In this document: one piece after another, positions 10,903-22,092 of the stretch
Numbering within the stretch: the first letter of the stretch is position 1
Layout: each line of letters opens with the position of its first letter
The notes under the pieces: model-generated
What the model was told of the DNA's origin: nothing
The model's input: only the letters and a program-made list of their open reading frames with translations
Databases searched by the model: none
Translations under genes and position numbers: made by a program
NCBI RefSeq assembly: GCF_034190915.1
Contig: NW_026947484.1
Location: forward strand, 134,824,982-134,888,981
Direction: 5' to 3'
DNA from: Cavia porcellus
Lineage: Eukaryota; Chordata; Mammalia; Rodentia; Caviidae
DNA: 64,000 bases

Positions 10903-11060
10903 TCTTAGTCACTTTCTAATTGCTGAGACATAATACCTGACACCTGCAATTTAAAGAAGGCGAGCTTTATTTCGTCTCACTGTTTCAATCCATGATTGGC
11001 TGCCTCCAAGGCAGAAACAGGAATCAGAGAGAGAAGGAAGGAACTTGAAACAAGAACATA
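10903..11060 (-). mobile_element. MaLR LTR 3' part, antisense
   Basis: 'gctgagacataatacctgac' and 'gcgagctttatttcgtctcactg' (AATAAA in antisense) match the 3' end of the MaLR copies at 4.6 and 9.6 kb. The 5' two-thirds are missing. Confidence 0.5.
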
Positions 11061-11189
11061 CCTGTGGTGGTTAGTTGATAATTGTCAATTTAGATAGAGA
11101 ATGCTCAGGTGAATCGAGTCAGCATGGTTCTAGACAGAAAGACCCACTTTAAGGAGGATTGTTTTCAGAATGATATAAAAGGAGAATGT

Positions 11190-11550
11190 GAAAGGAAGAT
11201 TTCAGCTCGTTTTCCTTGGAAGAGCTTTGTTGTGGCTGATTTTTGTTGGTCTGATAGTATGCATGGGATTGCAGTGGCAAGCAGAAACACCAAAATAACA
11301 CCCAGGACATGGAGGCAGATTTATTTAACGTTACATGGCACCTACAGGGAATCAATTGTCCCTCAAAATGTCAGGGCCCCAAGGCCCAGGAAGGGAGAGT
11401 TTTATGTTGTTGAAAGGGGAAGTATAGAGGTAGAGCACCTGGATGTCTTTGATTGGGTCTTACAATACGCATCTCAGTGACCAGCTGTTTCTAAGAGACA
11501 GATGCAACTGAAACTGCAACAGGAATTGTCACATGGGAAACTAACAGACT
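11190..11550 (-). mobile_element. LTR of an unnamed ERV family, antisense
   Basis: On the minus strand 'agctggtcactgag', 'caatcaaagaca', 'gacaattgattccctgtaggtgcc', an AATAAA (antisense of 'tttatt' at about 11,318) and 'tcctgggtgttattttggtgtttctg' occur in order. The same modules in the same order occur in the opposite orientation at 15.13-15.40 kb. The polyadenylation signal followed by about 70 bp fits R-U5. The 123-codon open frame at 11,109-11,480 is on the other strand and is taken as chance. Confidence 0.6.
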
Positions 11551-11574
11551 GGCTGGGGGATCATTGTCTGATAC

Positions 11575-14500
11575 AGAATAATTTCAATTCCTTTGCCCTT
11601 ATTTAAGCATTTATGAACTAGTATGTGGTCTCTTTTGGAGAACTCCCATGTGCAGCTAAGAAGAATGTGTATTGTGACGTTGTAGAGTAGAACGCTCTGT
11701 AGACATCTACTAAGTCCATTTATCCCAAAGTTTGATTTAATTCTAATATTTCATTGTTGGTTTTTTTGTCTAATTGATCTATTTGTGACATTGGGGTGTT
11801 GAGATACCCCATTACAATTGTATTAGTGCTTATTTGAATTTTCATGTCATTTAATATTTGTTTTATATTATCGGTACTCTAGTAATTGGTATATACATAT
11901 TTATGACTGTTATCTCTTCCTCTTGGATTGTTCCCTTTACAAAGATGTAGAGATCTTCTTTGTCCCAATCAGTATTGAGTTTAAATCTATTTTGTCTGCA
12001 AATAGAGTAACTACCCCTTTCTTTTTCTGGTTTCCTATCACATGGAGTATTGTTTTCCATCCTTTCACCTTTTGTCTATGAAATTCTTTTTGAATTAAAT
12101 GTGTTTCTTGTATGTGGCATACGTTGGATCTTGCTTCTTGATTCATTCTGTCAGTCTGTGTCTTTTGATTGGTGAATTGAGGTCATTAATATTGATGGTT
12201 AAAACACATGTGTTGACTTATCCTTGTCATGTTATTTTCCTATTGTTGGTTCCCATTTTTCCCTTCTGTTTAATAGTTTGCCTTGCCTGGTGGATTCATG
12301 CTGTTGGGGTCATGGTATTGTAATCCTCGTTATCTCTTTCTGGAATGTATTTCTAGAATGCTATCCTTGACTCGAGGGTTCATGTTAATAAGTCTGCTGT
12401 GATTCTGATGGACTTTCCCTTATAGGTGATTTGTTTCTTTAACAGATTTTCCTGTTCTGCTCTTGTGTTGAATCTTGGCTATTACATGCCTTACTGTAGA
12501 TTTTTTTTGGATAATGGATAATTGGAATCCTATATGACTCACTTGTCTGTATGTGAAATACTTTTTCCTTGCCAGGGAAGTTTTCTGCCATTACATCTGT
12601 GAACAGTTTTTTTAAAATGTCATTTGCATTATCTTCTGCTTTTTCATTGACTCTGATCAGTCTTATGCTATTCTTCTTTGCATTATCAATAGATTTGGGT
12701 TGATTTTTCATGATCCCTTGCTATTTTGAAGAAACCTAATTGCATTACTGTCTTCTGTATCTGAGATTCTGTCCTCATGGTGGCTTATCCTGCTGTATAT
12801 ACTTTCAATGGAATTTTTAATCTCTTTGAATCTGTTTCATGGATTCCACTTTTCCTACATTGGATGTTCATGATTTCCATCATTTTCTTAAGCTCCTTTT
12901 TTTTTAATATGTGTCTGCTCTAGAGTCACTAAGCATATGTTTCATTATGATCAGCATCTCTGTAGTTACCAGATAACTCACTTCTGATTTGACTTTTTCT
13001 AGAGTCTCATTCATTTGCTTTATTACTGCTGCTGTTACTACTTCAGATAGTCCAGGTGGGTGGCTTCATAACTGTTCTACCTCCTTATCCCCCAGGTTTG
13101 CCTTTGGTGAGCTGTATATCTGGGGTTGCCACTTGCTTAAGTGTCTTATCATTTTGTATTTTTAAATTTAATTCTTGTGTTTCTGCTTGTAAATTGTTTA
13201 TGGTGAGTAGATTTATTGCTGGCATTTAGAACTTTAACAAAATGACTATTTTTAAGAGGTGTCTCCCAGGTGTAGCTGGCTTTTGGCTCTTGAGTCTGTT
13301 GCAAGATCCTACCTCTTCAACTTATTGGAGATGAGAAGCTTCTGCTTACTTGGCCCAGCTCCTGGTTCTTTGACAATGACCTATATTAATTTTTAGGACC
13401 CTAAGGCAATCTCAGTCTTGGTATACCAGAAGGGATAGCTGATTAGAATAATTAGATTACTTTGACTTAAGTGGTACAATGAACAATAACCGTAGCATCT
13501 AACACAGCCTGGAATATGAAACTGAGGTAACTAGTAATTTGCTACCTTTAACCATATGAACTAGATTTGTGGTTAAATAACAAAATCTAAAATTAACCAG
13601 AAAATTATATACAGCAAATAAGTTCTCAATATGGCAATTTGCCATATTGAGGAGAAAACTTAAAAGGGTGAAAAATAGAGAAACAAAGGAAAAGGAAGAG
13701 ATTAGAAGCAAGGTTGGAGGGCAAAGGAGGGTCACACAAACTTTGGGACACTGGTGAAGAAGATAGGTAAACAGAAAGGGTAGAAATAAAAACTACAGAA
13801 GAACAGAAAAACAAGAAGCCTAAGACTAGAAACAATGTTCACATTCATACAAAAACAAGAATAAAAAACCAAAGAAAAACAGGCAAAAATAAGACAAGAG
13901 CAAAATGTTGGTTGTGGTGGTACATATCTGTAATCCTAGCACTCAGGAGCACAGCCAGGAGGATTGCTGAGAGTTTGAGGCCAGCTTGGGCTACATAGTG
14001 AGTTAAAGGCCAGCCTGAACTATGTAGCAAGACCCTGTCTTAATAGAGAGAGAGCAAGAGAAAGATCTACTTTAAGGTGTGTCTCTGCCACCACTGGTAG
14101 ACAGACAACATGGGCAGACAGAGTACAGATCTGCTTTGATCAATCCCAGCAAGCCAACATCAGCTCTGTAGTGAGGTACTTGATAATCCCAGTGAGCCTG
14201 CACCCTTGTTTGCACTGAAGTTCAGGCTGATCAACAGCTGTGAGACTGGAACCAGACCTGCTCAGCCTATAGCAGTTCCCATACTCTCTGTGGGCTTGAA
14301 CTTGGCTGGAGATCACTAGGTAGATCCAACAGCCACTTAGAGTCCCAAACTCAAGATGGCTCCCAGCCAATCATTCTCTCTTGAGGGAAGTCCAAATGGG
14401 AACAACTCAATAGCCACTACAGTCCTCTGTGCCTACCACTCAGCTCCACTGGTGTACTTGTCTGTGGAGGTCTCTGGGGTCACCAGCAATAACCATGCAT

Positions 14501-14760
14501 CTGCAGTTTCAAGCCACTCCTCCCTAACAATGAGTCTGGGCTCAAGGAGAAAGTGCTGCCTGTGTCCTCATTTTTCATTGACGTTTCTCTCTTTGCTCTC
14601 CCTTGGGCTTCAGTTCTCTCTTCAGATCCTTCCTGGTTCCCAGTGATCCACTTTCATCCTTCTTTTCTTCCTTATGTTGCTGTATTCCAGAGCCTGAACA
14701 GCAGATCTTGCAGAAGCTGTTTCGCTACTTCTTACCACTCAGTCACATTCCTGGAAGTAT
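11575..14760 (-). mobile_element. L1 5' half, antisense (5' UTR, ORF1, start of ORF2)
   Basis: The minus strand reads 5' UTR (about 14,760-13,100), ORF1 remnants (12,439-12,900; 90-codon open segment with the basic ORF1p RNA-binding core), then the ORF2 endonuclease N-terminus (about 12,150-11,860, with the 'QETHL' motif and the downstream Lys/Gly-rich strand). It stops inside ORF2, so it lacks the reverse transcriptase and 3' UTR, unlike normal 5'-truncated L1s. A later rearrangement or deletion must have removed the 3' part. A B1 sits in the 5' UTR at 13,905-14,060. All frames are broken. Confidence 0.75.
13905..14060 (+). repeat. B1-type SINE
   Basis: Clear B1 with the internal duplication 'gaggccagcttgggctac' / 'aaggccagcctgaactatg' and 'accctgtctt', inserted in the L1 5' UTR. 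Confidence 0.85.
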
Positions 14761-14788
14761 GTATTTTTTTTATTAAAGCATTTTTGTT

Positions 14789-14881
14789 TTGGTTTGGTAT
14801 TCTGTATCAGGAATTGAACTTAGAACCTCATGCTTGCCAGGCAGGTGCTTGTGCCACTGAGCTATATCCCCAGGTACTGGT
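14789..14881 (-). repeat. tRNA-derived SINE, antisense, with TSD
   Basis: 'caggaattgaacttagaacc', 'cttgccaggcaggtgcttgtgcc' and 'ctgagctatatcccc' follow the reversed A/B box order. Perfect 11-bp TSD GCATTTTTGTT at 14,778-14,788 and 14,882-14,892. Confidence 0.85.
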
Positions 14882-15127
14882 GCATTTTTGTTGAATAGAA
14901 TGACTTAAATTTTACTGAAAAACATTGATTTCTTTTACTTCCTTTTTCATCATTTCAGATAATTTAGCTGTTTGACTTTTGATCTTCTAGACCTCAAATC
15001 CCCATGGATTGGCTTCCTGGGAATTGAGAATTTTGGGAGGCATTTTATTGTCTTGTTTTCTCATGTTTCTATTATAGCCAAAAATGCCCTCTTAAAGCTG
15101 GTATACTTGAATTTCTGTTAGTTTTGT

Positions 15128-15400
15128 TACTTCTGTTCCTTAGAAATGGCTGGTCACTGTGATACATAGCTGGTCACTAAGAGGCATATCATAAGAACCA
15201 ATCAAAGACAGTCAAGTAGTCTACTTCTGTGTACTTCCTGCTTGCAAACTTCATATTTAGCCCTTGGCTACCAGAGACTACGGCCTGTCATTTTTATAAG
15301 AATTGATTCCTTGTCAGTGCCTACTGACAAGGGGTAAATCTTGACTCCAAATCCTGGGTATCATTTTGGTGTTTCTGTTTACTATAGCATCTGTGTGTTG
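15128..15400 (+). mobile_element. LTR of the same family as 11.2 kb, sense
   Basis: Shares 'gctggtcac', 'caatcaaagacagtcaag', 'agaattgattccttgtcagtgcc' and 'tcctgggtatcattttggtgtttctg' with the minus-strand copy at 11,190-11,550. Sequence to about 15,620 may be interior of the same provirus, unrecognised. Confidence 0.55.
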
Positions 15401-15624
15401 ATTAGGAAGACTGACAAAGTCAGCCTCTTTGGTCATGGTCATGGCCCTCATGAATGGAACAAAAACCTCTCCAGGTGCTGAAGGGAAGGTCTGGAAGAAG
15501 ATTCCTGGCTCCCTGTTTGAGCAGCTCACATTGTCCAAAAGGGGGAAGACATAGACTGCCTGCTTGCCTGCCAGTCTAACCGCTCCTGAGGTTGTGCCAC
15601 CATTCCTGGCTCTATTCATCTGTA

Positions 15625-16011
15625 GATGGACATGTAGGATGCTTCCAAGATTTAGCCATTAGAATTGTACTGCTACAGTTGTACTGGGTATGCATGTATC
15701 ACTTAACATGACTAACTCTTTTGGGAGACACCTAGAAAGAGAGTGCTGGGTCAAACGGAAATTCTAGTTTTAGTGTTGTTGTTTTTTTTTTTTTTTTTTT
15801 TTTTTAGGAATATCCATAATGATTTCCATAGTTGTTTAAGTGGTTTATACTCCTGCTAACAATGTAGAAGAGTTCCTTCTTTTCCACAGTTTCACCAGCA
15901 TTTATTATTTAAGTTCTTAATAGCCATTCTTCTGGGGGTAAGATAGAATCTCAGTGTTGTTTTAGTTTGCATTTCTCTAATGGCCAGCAACATTGAGCTT
16001 TTTATATATAT
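15625..16011 (-). mobile_element. L1 3' UTR, antisense (left part)
   Basis: 'catgtaggatgcttccaag', 'gtgctgggtcaaacgg', 'ccatagttgtttaag' and 'agatagaatctcagtgttgtttta' parallel the L1 3' UTR at 21.1-21.5 kb. It is interrupted by a T26-type run at 15,782-15,807 and continues at 17,430. Confidence 0.75.
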
Positions 16012-16690
16012 TTTTTTTATTTTAAAGAGGATAAAACCCCAAAAAACAAAACAGAATAAAGTCAATCAAAACAAAGCAGTGAAAATCGTAGAACTTCAAA
16101 ACAGGATAATAAGAAATCAACAATGGCTACCATAGTGTATCTTGCTATCTTCACAACAGTTGTCCATCATCAGACATAGAAAGCCAAACAAAACAAAACA
16201 GAATAAAACCAATCAAAACATAACATTGAATAAAACAAAACAACACACTGGAACAAAACAAAGCAGTGAGAGCAATACTACACATTGTTATCTTCAAAAT
16301 AATTGCTCAGGTTACCAGACACGAGAATAATACAAAACAGTAAAATGAAACAAAACACTGAATATCAAAAACAAGACAGGAGGAAATGCCCCAGAGTTGC
16401 CACAATGTGCACTGCCTTCCAAGTGGATGCCCAAAATACCAGCCCCAGGTTTGCAGTCAACCAAAAAAATATAAACATCGAGCTATTCCATTCACCTCAC
16501 TTGCTATCATCTAAACTTGAGTCCTTCAAGTCAGTGGTTGATGCTTCTGGTTTTTCAACCTGAACACCAGCTGGCTCACAAGAAGGCATGGTTTCTATTC
16601 TGCTTGAGTCTCTTCCCGATCTGCATGGCAGAGCCTGCTTCATGGGAAGACATGGTTTCTCTTCTCAATGTGGAAGTTTCTTTTATGTAT
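16012..16690 (-). mobile_element. HAL1-like 3' region with tandem repeats, antisense
   Basis: Begins at its A-tail ('tttttttattttaaagagg'), then repeats of the ~147-bp monomer (aacagaataaaaccaatc..., caacaatggctacc, ttgctatcttc). Upstream in its own sense comes the non-repeated segment ('gaagcaggctctgccatgc', 'ccttcttgtgagccagc') that is shared with the copy at 50,694. Interrupted on its 5' side by an LTR. Confidence 0.75.
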
Positions 16691-17245
16691 TTTGTTATGG
16701 CTTAACTCTAACCAATGCACCTCCGTCTTGATCTGTATGCGCCGTCTCGATAGGGTTAAGTTTCTAATCCTTGTAAAGGATAAGTTTCAGCTTCTTGTAA
16801 CTCCCCTCCCCCCTTTCCGCATGTTATTGCTAGAGTGCTGTTCCGGGATAATTAACTCCCCTATCCCATTTCCGCATGTTATTGCAGGTGTGTTGTCCGC
16901 AGAGTGGGAGTAGGAAGGCACCAAGAGCTCCAGATGTTATCAGAACTAAGTCAACAACTTTACAGCTTTGTGATTTTTTTTTTTTTTGTCTTTTTCCTTT
17001 TTTTATCGGTATCGGGGATCAAACTCACGTCAGCCTGCTTGTAAGGCAGGCGCTTATGCCGCTGAGCTAAATCTCCAGCCCCCAACTTTGTGGTTTTTTA
17101 GCCTTAAATATCCCTCCCTTAGTCTGTTAGGCGGCAGTCTCTGGGTTGATTCTGAGAGGGCTGCCTTGCCAGGCCTGGAATAAAGCCTTTGCTCTGAGTT
17201 TTCTTAATTTCTTGCTTTCTTGGATTTTATTCTGGGGTCTGAGCT
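16691..17245 (+). mobile_element. Solo ERV LTR with duplicated U3 block
   Basis: Starts about 'tgttatggcttaactc' and has CCAAT (about 16,711), a TATA-like 'ttaaatatcc' (17,104) and AATAAA at 17,179-17,184, followed by about 60 bp of R/U5, so it is sense-oriented. A 55-bp direct duplication starting 'aactcccct' (16,799 and 16,854), each with 'ttccgcatgttattgc', looks like a repeated enhancer. A young SINE sits inside at 16,980-17,082. The ends are not certain and no clean TSD was seen. Confidence 0.65.
16980..17082 (-). repeat. Young tRNA-Ala SINE, antisense, inside LTR
   Basis: Intact family sequence with 'tatcggggatcaaactcac' and 'ctgagctaaatctccagccc'. The flanks 'gctttgtgatttttt' and 'actttgtggtttttt' form an imperfect TSD. 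Confidence 0.85.
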
Positions 17246-17261
17246 ATCTCAATTTATGAAC

Positions 17262-17428
17262 CATTTGCTTTTTAAAAAAATAAACAAAAAACCCCAAAAA
17301 CAATGATACAGAAGAATTTCAAAACAACATAATAGGAGATTAACAGTGGTTACTATATTGTGTATTGTTATTTTCAAAGTTGTTGCTCAGATTATAAGAT
17401 ACAATCATAAAAAATGATCAAATAATGA
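17262..17428 (-). mobile_element. HAL1-like 3' end fragment, antisense
   Basis: 'aaaaaccccaaaaacaatgatac' then 'gagattaacagtggttac' and 'attttcaaagttgttgc' is a single diverged monomer of the ~147-bp repeat next to an A-tail in antisense. Confidence 0.6.
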
Positions 17429-17429
17429 A

Positions 17430-17790
17430 AGCACACTCTTTCTGATGAACTGAGATTAGAATTCAGTTTTTCCTCTGGAAAGTTTATTCATTTCACTTGT
17501 CTATTTTTTGATTGGGCCTTTTATTTTGAGGGGAGATCTAATTTCTTGAGTTCTTTAAATTCAAAATGTGTATATTTTAAATTCCAGTCCTCTCAGGAAT
17601 AGATAGCATTTTCCCCCATTTGTAGGTTGTTTCCTTTGCTGTTCAGAAGCTTTCAAATTTTGTATGATCCTATCAGTTGATTTTTGAAGGTATTTCCTGT
17701 GTAACCTTAGATTCATTCAGAACAACTTGCCTGTGGCTATGCTGTCAAGAGTTTTCACCTATTCCATTTTTCAGGAGGCTAAATGTTTTC
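17430..17790 (-). mobile_element. L1 3' end, antisense (right part)
   Basis: 'ttgtttcctttgctgttcagaagcttt' and 'ttgcctgtggctatgctgtcaagagtttt' are antisense L1 ORF2-end/3' UTR and continue the element that begins at 15,625. The 1.4 kb between them is later insertions. Confidence 0.7.
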
Positions 17791-17929
17791 TGTCTAGGGG
17801 GCAGGAAATTCAAAAGTTTCAGGCCATTTAGGCAACTGAGTGACTCAATGAGAGCTGTCTGCAGAGTTGTCTGAAGGGTCACAGTGCTGGAAGAGTATCC
17901 TGATGTACAAGCAGCACTTAGGAGACCCC

Positions 17930-18185
17930 CAAATACAAACTGTGAACCTCAGAGAAAGATGCAAATATAAAGGATATTTAGGGAACAACTGGAGAAATTT
18001 AAATGTACTATGTATTAGATATTGGAGCATTATTGTTTATTTTCTTTGGTATGATAAGGCAAGGCAGTTGTAGGAGAGTCCCTATTCTGAGAGGTGTGCT
18101 GAATTATTTAAGGGTAAAGTGACATAATATCTGAAAATTACTTCCAAAAACTCAGCAAAAAGTTAATGAAGTAATAAATTATTTT
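17930..18185. repeat. Ancient interspersed repeat, family unassigned
   Basis: 'gtattagatattggagcatta ... tgtaggagagtccctattctgagag ... aagggtaaagtgacataat' recalls an old mammalian interspersed repeat, but I cannot name the family with confidence. Confidence 0.35.
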
Positions 18186-18242
18186 TAAGATGCTTAAAGA
18201 TTAAAAAACTCATTAGCACACAGTGAATGCAGATGAAGGATA

Positions 18243-18470
18243 TTTTTTAGTTTTTTGGTGATGAGGATGGAACCCAAGGCCTCACACAAGTGCTCTATCA
18301 CTGAGCTGCATTCCAGCCCTTGAAATGTTTGACAGTATGATAAGCCAGGCTTGGTAGCCCATGCCTACAGTCCCAGAATTCAGAAGTTGCAATAGGACAA
18401 TGGAAAGTTCAAGGCCAGTCTGGGCTATCCAGTGAGTTCTTGTCTACCAAATGAAATAATGAAAGTAAAA
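18243..18470. repeat. Antisense tRNA-SINE followed by sense B1
   Basis: 18,243-18,322 reads 'tggaacccaaggcctcacac ... ctatcactgagctgcattcc' (antisense tRNA-SINE). 18,340-18,470 is a B1 ('agccaggcttggtagcccatgcc ... aggccagtctgggctatcc'). Confidence 0.65.
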
Positions 18471-18479
18471 AGTTGAAAA

Positions 18480-19130
18480 ATGCAAATATTATATAGGCAC
18501 CATATTAACTTGTTGCTTTTGTCGTTTATGTGGAAAAGTGGATACTTGTTAATGCTTTTGTTCAAAACCTTTCAGGCCAGTGTGTCATGTCTTTCCTGCT
18601 ATATAATGCAGAATTTCAGAGTTTCAATTAAAAGGTTGTTCTACAATCGGTACGTGGCTCAGGGGTATGAATGAGGCCTTGGATTACATAACACACTACA
18701 TGCTACACACCAAACATACACACATGAAAGCTCATTCTAATCCTATTGAGTGATTTCATTATATTAGGATAGATATGTTTTATACTTTAATGATATGTCT
18801 GTATTTACCTAGAGGGGCTGCAATTAATTCTAAGACTCATTTTGTAAAATTCTCAATTTAGGAACGATTTTTACCTCAGAGGAAATCTACCGTGGGAACC
18901 AGCTCCCTGGTTCCCAGGTATATGGTTCCTACACTGACTTGGTAATGAGCAGATTCATGTTCAAGTTCAGTTTCACTTTCTCTGGTAATAGCAGTTGACT
19001 ACTTTTAACTTGTTAAATACTTACAAAATATCTTCCTAAGACATCAGTTCCTTAAATCCTCATCATATACTTTTCCTCTAAAATTTTATTTATTGACAAG
19101 TGATACATGAAGCTGTCACCTTTATAAAAT
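18480..19130. other. No feature seen
   Basis: AT-rich unique-looking sequence. A small palindrome 'gggaaccagctccctggttccc' at about 18,895-18,916 is the only structure noted. Confidence 0.4.
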
Positions 19131-19135
19131 ATTGA

Positions 19136-19250
19136 AACATACTGGGCATAGTTGCACATTGCTGTGATCCCAGCCCTTGGGAGGCCGGTGCAGGAGGATT
19201 ACAAATTCAAGGCCAGCTGGACTACACAGTAGTCTCATCAAACAAACAAT
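19136..19250 (+). repeat. B1-type SINE (lacks full duplication)
   Basis: 'atactgggcatagttgcac', 'gggaggccggtgcaggagg', 'caaggccagctggactac', ending at (CAAA)2. Confidence 0.75.
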
Positions 19251-19389
19251 GACAAAATGAGGCCCTGGGAAGCTGACAAGAAGCTCAGAGGTAGGAGAAG
19301 TAAGAAGACTCCAAAGAGGCTCCCTGCAGTGGTCCTCACCTCCTTGGTAGTCCTGTGAAGGATTAATCTTGCTCAAAGAGAAGCCTGGC

Positions 19390-19890
19390 CTTTGCCCTTA
19401 CTTTGGAGAAGCTCTCTAAGCTCTTGAAATGTTCTGCTTGATAGAGTATCTTTGTTTCCCTGGGAGTCTTTGGCCAGCCTGCCAGTCTTTGCTGACAACC
19501 TGGTTTCTGATGGAGGCTTTGAACTGTGTAGTGGGGTCTCCAGCTCTGGAAGGGGTAGAGGGTTGGCTATACCAACAGTCAGACATGCCTGTGTGACTGA
19601 GGCCCAGGAAAACTTCTGGACACCAAGGCTTAGAAGAGCTTCCCCGACTGGCTGTACTCTGTGGGTGTTGAAACACAGCATGGCCTGGAGATGTGAGAAC
19701 TGCACGGGAAGCAGACAAATAGATGCTCAGCATTTGGCACATTCCTGGATCCCACCCTGCATGCCTTTGGATGATTTTAATCTGAAACCTTTCTTTTTAA
19801 TAAACTTCAACTGTAACTATAACAGCTTTCAATGAATTCTGTAAATCTTAGCAAACTGTAAAGTCTGAGGCTATCTCAGCAATTTGCTAC
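19390..19890 (+). mobile_element. Ancient ERVL/MaLR-like LTR, sense
   Basis: AATAAA at 19,799-19,804, followed by 'actgtaactataacagctttc' and 'gaattctgtaa', is a tail found in old ERVL-type LTRs. The upstream GC-richer part has overlapping open frames on both strands (up to 127 codons at 19,452-19,835), which I treat as chance. Confidence 0.45.
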
Positions 19891-20007
19891 TGATGTCAGA
19901 AATGAGAGATTTCCAAAATTGGAAATGTCTTGCTTCATTATCTCCTTTTGAGTATTGGATTGACTTGGTTCTAGCAAATAAAATATGACAGAAATTATGA
20001 TGAAATA

Positions 20008-20165
20008 TATATTGGCAAGACATGGTAGCCCATGCCTATAATCCCACCACTCAGGAAGCTGAGGCAGGACGGTTGCTGTGAGTTTGAGGCCAACCTGGGC
20101 TATAAAGTGAGTTAAAGTCCATACTGAACTGCGTAGTGAAATCCTGTCTCAAAAAGAAAAAACAA
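20008..20165 (+). repeat. B1-type SINE
   Basis: 'ggcaagacatggtagcccatg', 'gaagctgaggcaggacgg', 'gaggccaacctgggctat', 'aatcctgtctcaaaa'. Confidence 0.85.
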
Positions 20166-20182
20166 TTTTTAAAAATATATAT

Positions 20183-20372
20183 ACATTTGGTGGGTACTGG
20201 GGATTAAACCCGGGGAATTCTCATTGACTTCCACCCCCAGTCCTTTTTTACTTCTTATTTTGAGACAGAATCTCACTAAGACACTAAATTGCCCAGGCTG
20301 AGCTTAAATTTCCAGTCCTCCTGCCTCAGTATCCTAGAATGGTAGGATTATTACCACACCCAGCTAATAGAT
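20183..20372 (-). repeat. ID+B1 dimeric SINE, antisense
   Basis: A tRNA-like end ('gtgggtactggggattaaaccc') precedes an antisense B1 ('tttgagacagaatctcac ... gcccaggctgagctt ... ctcctgcctcagtatcc'), mirroring the B1+ID composite at 3.3 kb. Confidence 0.65.
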
Positions 20373-20648
20373 GTCATTTCTGAGGTGAGGTTATATATAA
20401 ACTGGACCTTCTACCTTGGGTGTTTCTCTTGTATTGCTTGCCAAGGAAAATAACAGTTCTCATGTCCTGAAGCAGCCCTGTAGCCCTCTCCATTTCTCTG
20501 GGGATCAACAGCCACGTACATGAGCTTGGCAGTGGGTCCATACCCCAGTTTAATCTTCATGGCAGATGGAAGCATTGGAAGATAACTTGACTGCCATTTC
20601 CCAAAAAAACAGAAACCAGGGGAATCCTGCTAAGCCACGGCCTAATTC
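20373..20648. other. No feature seen
   Basis: Unique-looking flank of the full-length L1. Confidence 0.4.
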
Positions 20649-21729
20649 TTTTTTATTGTTTATTGTTACAATTTAGATATACAAAATGATCATGTTCCTC
20701 ATAGAGATTTTTTTCTGTACATTTCATGATTTCTCTTTTTTCCTCTCAATTCCTTCTCCTCCCTTCAATCCCTTGTCTCCTCTTTATTTACCAAACTTTG
20801 TTTCCATTTTATTCTTTTTTTTAATAAACACATCTTTCCACAAAGTTTCCATTTTATTCCTTTCTCATTTTTAATTTTCCATTTCTTCTTTTCCTCCTTC
20901 CCCATCCCTAGTTCCTATTTTTGGAACAATTTTTTCCTATTTCACAATACCTATTGTATGCTTTGGTCCTTATGCTTTCAGTTAGTCACACCGGATATTT
21001 ACACCTGTGTGTACAATTTATTTCACTCAAGAGTGTGATCTCAAAGTGCATCTATTGACCTAAAAATGTGTCAAGTTTATGCTTCTTCAGAGCTGAGTAG
21101 TATATCATCCCATCAAAAAAAAAAAAAAACTACAGCTTTTTCATCCATTCATTGGCTGATGGGCATTTGAGTTATTTCTAAATTTAGCTATTACAAACCA
21201 CACTGCTATAAACCTGGGTGTACATATATATCTCTCTATATAAACATGGGGGTATGATGCTTTTAATTCTTTTGGAAAAATATCTACAAGGGGAATAGCA
21301 GGGTCAAATGGAAACACTAATTCTAGTTTTTTGAGGAATCTCTACACTGATTTCCACAGTCATTACACCAGTCTACATGCCCACCAACAGTGAGGATTCC
21401 TTTTCCCTGTAGCTCTGCCAGCATTTGTTATTAGTTGATTTCTTGATAATAGCCAATCTTTCAGGAGTAAGATAGAATCTCAGTGTTGTTTTAATCTTCA
21501 TCTCTCAAATGACCAGTGATGTTGAACATTTTCATATATTTATTTGCCATTTGTACTTCTTTAGAGAAGTGTCTATACATCTTAGATGTCCATTTTTGAA
21601 CTGGGTCTTTAAATTTTGGAAGGTCTGATTTTTTCAATTCTTTATATGTTCTAGATATTAGTCCTTTGTCCAAGGGACAACTGGCTAAAATTTTTTCCCA
21701 CTCTACGGGTCTTTTCATTTCTTTATTTT

Positions 21730-21897
21730 CTTCTTTCTTTTTTTTTTTTTTTTTTCTTCTTTGAGACAGAGACTCACTCTGTAGTTCAGGCTGGCCTTGA
21801 GCTCCTTTTGTAGCCCAAGCTGGTCTCAAACTTGCAGTGATCCTCCTGCCTCTCCCAAGTGCTGGGGCTCTAGGAATGTGCCACCACACCTGGCTTG
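21730..21897 (-). repeat. B1-type SINE, antisense, in L1
   Basis: 'ctttgagacagagactcactctg', 'caggctggccttgagctcc', 'aagctggtctcaaacttgc', 'gtgctggggctctagg'. Well preserved, with a long T-run as reversed A-tail. Confidence 0.9.
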
Positions 21898-21936
21898 GGT
21901 TGTCTTTTGACTTTTTTTTTTTGACATTTTAATGTT

Positions 21937-21942
21937 TTTATT
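21937..21942 (-). promoter_or_regulatory. Polyadenylation signal of the EPS15 retrocopy
   Basis: AATAAA on the minus strand, about 15 bp before the genomic A-tail (T-run at 21,912-21,922). It marks the cleavage site used by the parent transcript. Confidence 0.75.
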
Positions 21943-22092
21943 TAGGAAAATTTGACTCTCAAGTTAAAATGGTTCAACCCAAAGCATTGCTTTTTCAGTG
22001 ATAGAGTTGATGTATGCAAAAATATTTTTCTTTGTCTCTAAAACCAAATGAAATAGTATTTTTACTGTAAAGACATTGAAAAATGCACGTTA

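Noticed and set aside
11109..11480. 123-codon plus-strand open frame
   Set aside because: Lies antisense across an LTR, with no known domain.
19452..19835. 127-codon open frame overlapped by 108- and 110-codon antisense frames
   Set aside because: Inside an old LTR-like repeat. Open on both strands because stops are rare in this GC-richer stretch.
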